DNA of 64,000 bases, from assembly GCA_902806575.1 (NCBI GenBank), contig CADCXD010000009.1:372001-436000 (forward strand). The letters run 5' to 3'. A program made the translations under genes and the position numbers. The DNA comes from Jackrogersella multiformis (taxonomy: Eukaryota > Ascomycota > Sordariomycetes > Xylariales > Hypoxylaceae). Shown here piece by piece: positions 58,394-64,000 of this stretch (within the stretch, counting starts at the first letter, position 1; the number at the start of each line of letters is the position of its first letter). A model generated the notes under the pieces. The model was not told where the DNA came from. It saw only the letters and a list, made by a program, of their open reading frames with translations, and made no database searches.

Positions 58394-60029
58394 TGCGTGT
58401 AGATGTGTAAGTGAGGTGCGGCGGAGATCCTAACTGATGTTGTCTCAGATGCAATATCTAGGTAAGACGTTCTGCGAAACTCGGCGGCGGTAGTGTGCGA
58501 TGGCCTTTACTAGAGTAGGTACCTAGGCTGTTAGGTAGGTATTTGTCGCCGTGCTGGAGGAAGGAATATGTCATGTTTCGTAGACGGAGAGGGAGCCGTT
58601 ATATGTAAAATCATAGCTGTACCTGTCCTACATCCAAGTTACCGTCACTCTGACAGGCCGATCGCACATGTGACGTGACGGAGAGGATCTCCGCAGCGTG
58701 ATGGGCCGGCAGTCGTGGACTTGCGCATCACAAACGTGGCCAATCAGATCGCCGTCCTACGACTGTGTCTGGGCGAATTAGAAAATAGAAGGCACTTCAC
58801 CCAAACGACATTGCCGCTCTAGGATCGAGTTTACCAACTAACAAATTGATATGGATATGGGCGATAGGTATTGATTCTATTAGGTAAAGATCTCTAGGAT
58901 TATGGCGCAGTCTACGGATCAAACTTACCAACTCCTTCCAAACACCACATCTATTGAACGGTCTTTGACTTGATTAACCTACGTACCTTGGTATGTTAGA
59001 CCAGACATCAAAAATAAATAAATAGCTTGAATCAAGGTAACTTTGCCACAATTTGAGTGCACGCCAAGAAATTCGAGGTCGTTCAGTCATATATTTACGT
59101 AACTACTTAAGTTAAATATATTTGCCTTGGTACCTTGTTGGTTGCTCGCCTACCTGGTAAATATTTCGGCGACCAGATATTTCGGTGGTCAGCCCCGGCT
59201 ATATTTGACCATGGTTTCTCGGATGCGTAGATGCCCGTCAATATAATACCGCGCCGTTAAAAATAACAATGACTTAAAATCCCTGCGGAGGATATCAGGA
59301 CCACCTTAGGTAAGAATCCTCAGCACCGATTCAGTACTAAAGGGCTAGATTGGTGAGATTCGTTGGTTCAGGGGTTAGCTTAAAACCTAGGAGGCAGTTA
59401 ATTGACGACAATCAGAGCAAACTACAGTTATTACTAAACGAACACCGAATGTAATTTTTAAGTCATATATTAAATCAAAGTAAAAAATGATAACTTTGTT
59501 TAATTTTGGTTCACCTCAGTAACGCCAAGCCTGTCCTCCTACTCCATGACTGACTTGGTGCTATTTATATGCGGCACAATTTACTCAGCCCCTTCCCCGG
59601 GTTGCACGAATATTAACTGCAAGATGGATGCGATGCAAACAACAAGCATATATCGAGCTCTAGCCGAGGAGAAAAGCTAGGGAGAAAAGCTAGGTGGCAA
59701 AGCCAACGAAAATGACCGTTTGTCGATTGTCTATCCGAGTTCGTGACGCCTAGCCCTGGCTCGTGTTCTTCGTCCTCGGCGCGGATTTCTCAATCTCGAC
59801 AGATTCGTTTTGCAGGTATATCGATATGTGCCACAGGTGAAGAATCTTTCAACTTGCAATATAAAAAGTTGAAGAAGAGGATAGTTGAAAGGTGTGTGTC
59901 GCGAATTTGTGACACTTGAAACGATGAAACGATTCCCTGATTAGCAAGGGATTATTCCACCTCGAATATAATAAAGCCCTGATGGTTATTGTCACGCCGT
60001 CGAGTGTACGTGATAGATAAATATGGATC
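58394..60029. other. Intergenic, about 1.6 kb
   Basis: CCTAGG motifs at 58515-58540 and 59390. No coding sequence seen. Confidence 0.45.
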
Positions 60030-60197
60030 TCAAATTGCTGTCGTAGCCAGCTCCAACTCCGCATCCTTTCCTTGGCACTGCTCGCATTGTGGTTCCTGGA
60101 CTATCTCCTTGATGGTCTGACAGTCTGGTACTTTGCAAGGGGTGCTAGTTTCGTACGGCTTGCAACCGCATCGGTAGGTTATAATAAGCTTGCACAT
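60030..60197 (-). CDS. 55-aa Cys-rich protein, unknown function
   Basis: An ATG-led open frame (MCKLIITYRCGCKPYETS...) with seven cysteines in 41 residues: C2, C10, C12, C21, C26, C38, C41. They form CxC, CxxxxC and CxxC-type pairs, and the end is acidic (GKDAELELATTAI). No signal peptide. Small Cys-rich proteins starting MCxxxxxYxCGC are common and poorly studied in ascomycetes; a zinc-binding fold is plausible. It is too short for usual size cut-offs. No splice site is needed. Confidence 0.6.
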   Translation of the reverse strand: MCKLIITYRCGCKPYETSTPCKVPDCQTIKEIVQEPQCEQCQGKDAELELATTAI

Positions 60198-60584
60198 TGT
60201 GTCGACTTATTGCGATGTTCGTCCCGCCGTTTGATAGTGTGGAGTGAGTTGTGAAGTGATCGTAGTTGGTTATATTGACTAGCGCAATGGATTTTGAGTC
60301 GTCATCGAGGCTGTGAGGGTGCTTTATACCTCTGGGTAGATAGTGTTGAAGAACCATGGGTGGATATGAATGGTTCTTCAGGGAATCTCAACAAAGCTTG
60401 TGCCGTTAAGAACGAGAGTGATATGCTTTATAAAATTTCATAGCTTCAGAAGATTTTACTAGCATGGCCTCTATTGAAGCCACAGAGCCTAATTCAGCCA
60501 ACTATTGACAGATGAAAACTCAAACTCCTCGGGGTGGCCAAAATGACAGATCCTTTTTCGTCGCGACGACGTGACTTGATATCG
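60198..60584. other. Spacer between the two small Cys-rich frames
   Basis: 387 bp with no supported feature. Confidence 0.35.
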
Positions 60585-60833
60585 TCATCGTTCCATAGGT
60601 GCCGGGCGAGTCGGAACTTGAGACGGATATCTGCATGCTTCGTACTTTCTGATACCCTTCATCCTGGTCAGCTCGTAATAGCAAAGGTCACACAAGATTC
60701 TGTGCGGATCATGATTGCCGACGAGCGCGTTGTGGCAGACGCCGACGCCCAGCTTTCGACAGTCGCATTGGCATTGCTTCTCATGCGACTCTTTTTGGAA
60801 GAGTATCAAATTAATGGTTTCCGACTGGGTCAT
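60585..60833 (-). CDS. Possible 82-aa Cys/His-rich protein
   Basis: The frame from the ATG at 60833 (MTQSETINLILFQKE) continues KQCQCDCRKLGVGVCHNALV, GNHDPHRILCDLCYYELTRM and KGIRKYEACRYPSQ, ending at 60585. A CxCxC cluster and a CDLC pair suggest metal binding, similar in style to the 55-aa neighbour on the same strand. The frame is also open further upstream to an earlier ATG within SEMCVVSSYHVARSS. It could be a fragment of a larger spliced gene. Confidence 0.35.
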   Translation of the reverse strand: MTQSETINLILFQKESHEKQCQCDCRKLGVGVCHNALVGNHDPHRILCDLCYYELTRMKGIRKYEACRYPSQVPTRPAPMER

Positions 60834-61091
60834 CCTGTGTTTGTCCCAGCTGGATCTGGCGACATGGTATGATGACACAACACACATCTCCGAGAAAGAC
60901 GTCCGTCCTATCGAATTGACCAAGAATTATATCATTTCCGTTAACAAAGGACTTCTTCATGCCTGACCGCCCTTTGTGTCATCTGTTTTGTAAACCAGCC
61001 CTAGAAACCGCGGGACAAAGAAAACATCGGAAATCCAGGCTTCATACTTCAGTTGTTCCACTACAGCCTTATCACCGTAGTCCCTCGACTG

Positions 61092-61640
61092 TCAACTTTC
61101 GAGCGTGGGTCCTTTATCTCCATAGATGGGGTCTCTCTCGAACCATGGCAACTTTCCGATGCTCTGAACTTTAGCCTCCTCCCCCTTCTTACCGTAGCAC
61201 ATATCCCAATTGTAGCCCTTAGGATAGGCCCCTACCATTTCGAAGCCGCCTGTAAGATCTTGGAGAAGCCTATGCCCGACACCAGCAGGTAAGATCAACA
61301 CGTCGCCCTGCACGACTTCCTTCTCCACCTTCCCCGGGTTGTCTTCACCGCCAAAGCATAGTTTCGCTTTCCCCTGGCTGATACAAAGCACCTCATGAGA
61401 AGTGGAATGGAAGTGGGTTGTGCTATACATGGTAAAACACCACTGAGGTTCCACAACACCGACTGCTGTGAGATGCGACTCTATGGCGGATGTCGTCAGT
61501 GTAGAAGGAGAAAACACCTCATGATAGTGTAACAGAGGCTTATTCTGAATGCTAGTGTTGGGTATGAGGTTGTATGCCGGAATAGGATAACTAGAAACAC
61601 GTAAGGAGGATAAAGGGGCGGGAGTTAGCTTGGGAACCAT
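61092..61640 (-). CDS. Cupin-domain protein (YjlB-like)
   Basis: Single exon, 182 aa from the ATG at 61640 (MVPKLTPAPLSSLRVSS). A single cupin barrel: motif 1 THFHSTSHEVLCISQG gives the two His and the Glu of the metal site, and motif 2 is GDVLILPAGVGH. The bracketing segments PLLHYHEVF, CFGGEDNPGKVEKEVVQ and MVGAYPKGYNWDMCYG fit the YjlB-type family found in fungi and bacteria. Function of that family is unknown; likely a small-molecule binder or dioxygenase-like enzyme. About 600 bp separates it from the divergent dehydrogenase. Confidence 0.88.
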   Translation of the reverse strand: MVPKLTPAPLSSLRVSSYPIPAYNLIPNTSIQNKPLLHYHEVFSPSTLTTSAIESHLTAVGVVEPQWCFTMYSTTHFHSTSHEVLCISQGKAKLCFGGEDNPGKVEKEVVQGDVLILPAGVGHRLLQDLTGGFEMVGAYPKGYNWDMCYGKKGEEAKVQSIGKLPWFERDPIYGDKGPTLES

Positions 61641-62257
61641 GGCGATAACTCCCAATATTGATAGCTTGAGGTATTTTGTAAGTTGAATTAGACTTATAAT
61701 GGGTGTTGATCGAAAAGTTATGGGACAAAACAGATCTACCTAAGGTACGTCATGGGCAGTTGGAGATATGCATGCCCCTATTCCCTGAACTGTTAAATGC
61801 ATATGCGGATAATCTATGATATGCGAGTAATAGGATGTCGATGACGGGCTGCGGGCTCCTCGGCACCCGCCGTACATGTAGTCCCTAATAAGAGCCTCTC
61901 TCCGGTACCTAAACTCCGATAAAATCATTAAATGCGGTATCGACGGTCCCTATATGAGTTGGTTCCCGTCGGGACTGGCTCACGGAGACAGATAGTTCCT
62001 AACAATACAGCCAGGCAGCAACAGAAACGTATACCCAGCTTCGATAGTTTCTTGCCTACCTAGACCTGAGGGATAATTCTCGTTGAGAAGAGAGTAATAG
62101 AAACCGAATACGTATATAACTAGTCATACCATAGTCATAATATATCAAGTTTTCTTCAAGTGAAAATTGAATGACGCGATTTGAGTTAAGATACTAAGGA
62201 CACCAAATTTATATCATTCTTCGAGCCCTCCCCACACGCCAGCTGCCACACGTCCTT
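61641..62257. other. Divergent promoter of cupin and dehydrogenase genes
   Basis: 617 bp with no coding signal. Confidence 0.4.
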
Positions 62258-63232
62258 ATGGCAGGTAAATCTTACAAACGATCAATCATCGTCACAGGGG
62301 GCACAGTCAGCCTGGGCTATTATGCCGCTCTCGAGATTGCAAAGGCGCATCCTGAGTACCTCGTCGTAGTCTCATCACGAACCGACCGCGAACATGCGGC
62401 AGAGACAATAAACAAGACGCTCGGCCAGTCGAACACGATATACATCCCACTCGACCTCTCGAACCTGCAGAAAGTTCGCGCATATGCCAAAGACTGGGTG
62501 GCGAAAAACTACCCTCCCATCCAAGCCCTTCTCCTGAACGCCGCTCTGCAGTTTCCCGGCCCCGTAACCAAGACGGTGGACGGTCTCGAATCTACCTTCG
62601 CCATTAGCCATGTCGGCCATGCCTTACTCTTCCATCTTCTTTTTCCTCGTTTCGCACCCAGGGCACGAGTGGTCCTGACTTCAAGCGGCACGCACGACCC
62701 GGATCAAATGACGGGAGGGATGCCCCAGCCAGTGTACATTAGCGCCGAGGAGCTCGCACACCCGACCTCTACGGCCAAAAACCCTGGTCGGCAGCGGTAC
62801 TTCGAAGCCAAGCTTGCGAACATACTATGGGGATACGCACTCGATCGTCGGCTGGCACAACGAGCTCCGGATCTCGGCATCACAGTAACCATGTTTGACC
62901 CGGGCCTCATGCCCGGTACGGGGCTAGCGCGCGAGGCGAGCAAGCTTGAACTGTTCCTCTGAATGCAAATCCTACCGTGGATCATCCCGTTGTTAAAACT
63001 ACTACTAACGCCAAATATCCACCATCCGAAAGAATCCGGGGCTTCGCTGGCGCGGCTTGCGGTTGGCCCGGATGTGGAGGGCGTAACTGCTAGGTACTTC
63101 GAGGGGAGGAAGGAGATTAAGAGCAGTAAGGATAGCTACGATGAGGCGAAGCAGGATGACCTTTGGAGGTGGACAGTGGATTATCTGGCGAAGGGGGACG
63201 ATGAGAGAGAGCGCTTTGAACAGTTTAAGTAG
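62258..63232 (+). pseudogene. Short-chain dehydrogenase/reductase interrupted by one TGA
   Basis: A classical SDR frame starts at ATG 62258 (MAGKSYKRSIIVTGGTVSLGY is the cofactor loop). It continues VVVSSRTDREHA, LLLNAALQFPG, SHVGHALLFHLLFPRF, VVLTSSGTH (catalytic Ser), RYFEAKLANILWGYAL (YxxxK) and MFDPGLMPGTGLAREAS. It meets a TGA at 62960-62962 and then resumes in the same frame: MQILPWIIPLLKLLL, ESGASLARLAVGPDVEG, YFEGRKEIKSSKDSYDE, EDLWRW-like KQDDLWRWTVDYL, to 63232. The reading frame on both sides is otherwise clean, and no GT-AG pair removes the stop. It could be a very recent null allele, a sequencing error, or stop readthrough. All catalytic residues lie before the stop. Confidence 0.82.
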
Positions 63233-63542
63233 ATGTGGTTAACCTAAATTAACATTCAGGGGGTTTCACTTGACCTAACCATGTTGTATTGTTGACATAC
63301 GGGTTGATGTTTAAATACAAGTGTTGACTATGTAATTTTATATCAAAAAGAGAATCTCAGCTAGTCATGGTATTAAAATTTCAAAACAGTCGGAATTTCC
63401 CTTTGCTGCGACAATATATGTAGTAGGTAGAAAGGTACAATGCCAAGAGCAGGGAAATATAGATACCTAGGTAATAACAGGAATTAAGGGAGGTTTATTC
63501 AAGGTCTTTATATACGAGTCTAGTATGCTGACGTTTGCGTAG
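63233..63542. other. Spacer before the truncated transporter
   Basis: 310 bp, too short to hold the missing N-terminal third of the transporter that follows. One CCTAGG motif at 63466. Confidence 0.4.
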
Positions 63543-64000
63543 TGTGAGGTTCGTTTCATACCTGGCGCGCTCTACACGATGTCGACGTGGTATAAGAAAT
63601 CCGAGTCCAGTCTGCGCATCTCCATATTTTTCCTCGGAAACCTCATTGCTTCGGCTACTACTTCGCTTATCGATGCTGAAATTCTCAGCATCGGGAACCG
63701 GTACGGAATACCTAGTTGGAGATGGCTCTTCATAGGTAGGCCTCATCTTATGAGCCACCCTTTCCTCTTTACTTTAGCGGCCTAGCCTGGAGTTCTTCTC
63801 TCCACAGTTGAAGGATTTATCACAATTGGAATCGGCATCATCTTCATCTTATTCCTCCCGCCTAAAGTCGGAAACGGCTCTCTGCTGATCAGCTTCGGCA
63901 GGTGGTTGTACTTCAGCCGGCGGGAGTCATACATCCTGGTGCGGCGCGTGCTTCTCGACGACCCGGCCAAGACCACGAACCACCTCCACATCTCGGCCAG
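63543..64000 (+). pseudogene. Allantoate-permease-like MFS transporter, N-terminally truncated, runs off the window
   Basis: From 63543 the frame reads CEVRFIPGALYTMSTWYKKS, ESSLRISIFFLGNLIASATT, YGIPSWRWLFI, then a 72-nt intron (63736-63807, GTAGGC/CCACAG), then VEGFITIGIGIIFILFLPP, SRRESYILVRRVLLDDPAKT up to the window end. This is helix 4 to the central loop of the DAL5/allantoate permease family. The first about 150 residues of that family (helices 1-3) cannot fit in the 310 bp between this exon and the SDR gene, so the copy is 5'-truncated. The rest lies beyond the window. Confidence 0.65.

Noticed and set aside
57935..58454. Plus- and minus-strand alternative frames over the secreted protein gene
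   Set aside because: They are Arg/Val- or His/Arg-rich shadows without a start context or signal peptide.

Overview
This window reads as nuclear DNA of a filamentous ascomycete (Pezizomycotina, most likely Sordariomycetes). The evidence is short GT-AG introns of about 50-110 nt with CTAAC-type branch sites, and gene families typical of that group: AA9 monooxygenase, Zn2Cys6 regulator, HET protein, fungal N-domain protein, HacA, NMT1/THI5 with a TPP riboswitch, and the 21.3 kDa complex I subunit. Exon-intron models were assembled by hand from reading frames and splice signals; no alignment or database search was run.

Left part (1-20.5 kb), housekeeping-like and mostly intact: AA9 LPMO (-), F-box/WD-type protein (-), a seven-exon Zn2Cys6 regulator (+), complex I subunit (-) divergent from the Swi3/Csm3 fork-protection protein (+), the Ski2 exosome helicase (+), and an ESCRT-III protein (-). 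The regulator's zinc cluster is partly encoded by a 24-nt exon. A gene-free stretch of about 5.6 kb follows (20.5-26.1 kb).

Middle (26-38 kb): the unfolded-protein-response regulator hacA. It carries a visible 20-nt Ire1-type intron between two 7-nt-loop hairpins, two overlapping long reading frames after it, and an upstream mini-ORF. Next come a secreted double-psi beta-barrel protein, a 59-aa Cys-rich membrane peptide, a 296-bp MITE with about 59-bp perfect terminal inverted repeats and TA duplications, and the thiamine gene NMT1/THI5 with a TPP riboswitch inside a probable 5'-leader intron and a GC-AG intron. The last gene is a 1113-aa fungal N-domain/ankyrin protein without an NTPase domain.

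Accessory region (38-52.5 kb): two AT-rich, RIP-like tracts, a diverged tandem pair of 144-aa genes of unknown family, an intact membrane protein and an intact sugar-porter-like MFS transporter. Among them are four decayed enzyme genes: MDR reductase, BBE-type FAD oxidase, ATP-grasp-like enzyme and TauD-like dioxygenase. This looks like a dying metabolic or secondary-metabolite locus.

Right part (53-64 kb): DUF7726-like protein, HET-domain protein, a secreted six-cysteine protein, tiny Cys-rich ORFs, a cupin, a short-chain dehydrogenase interrupted by one TGA, and an N-terminally truncated allantoate-permease-like MFS fragment running off the end. A palindromic CCTAGG-centred motif (TACCTAGGTA and variants) recurs in intergenic DNA throughout.
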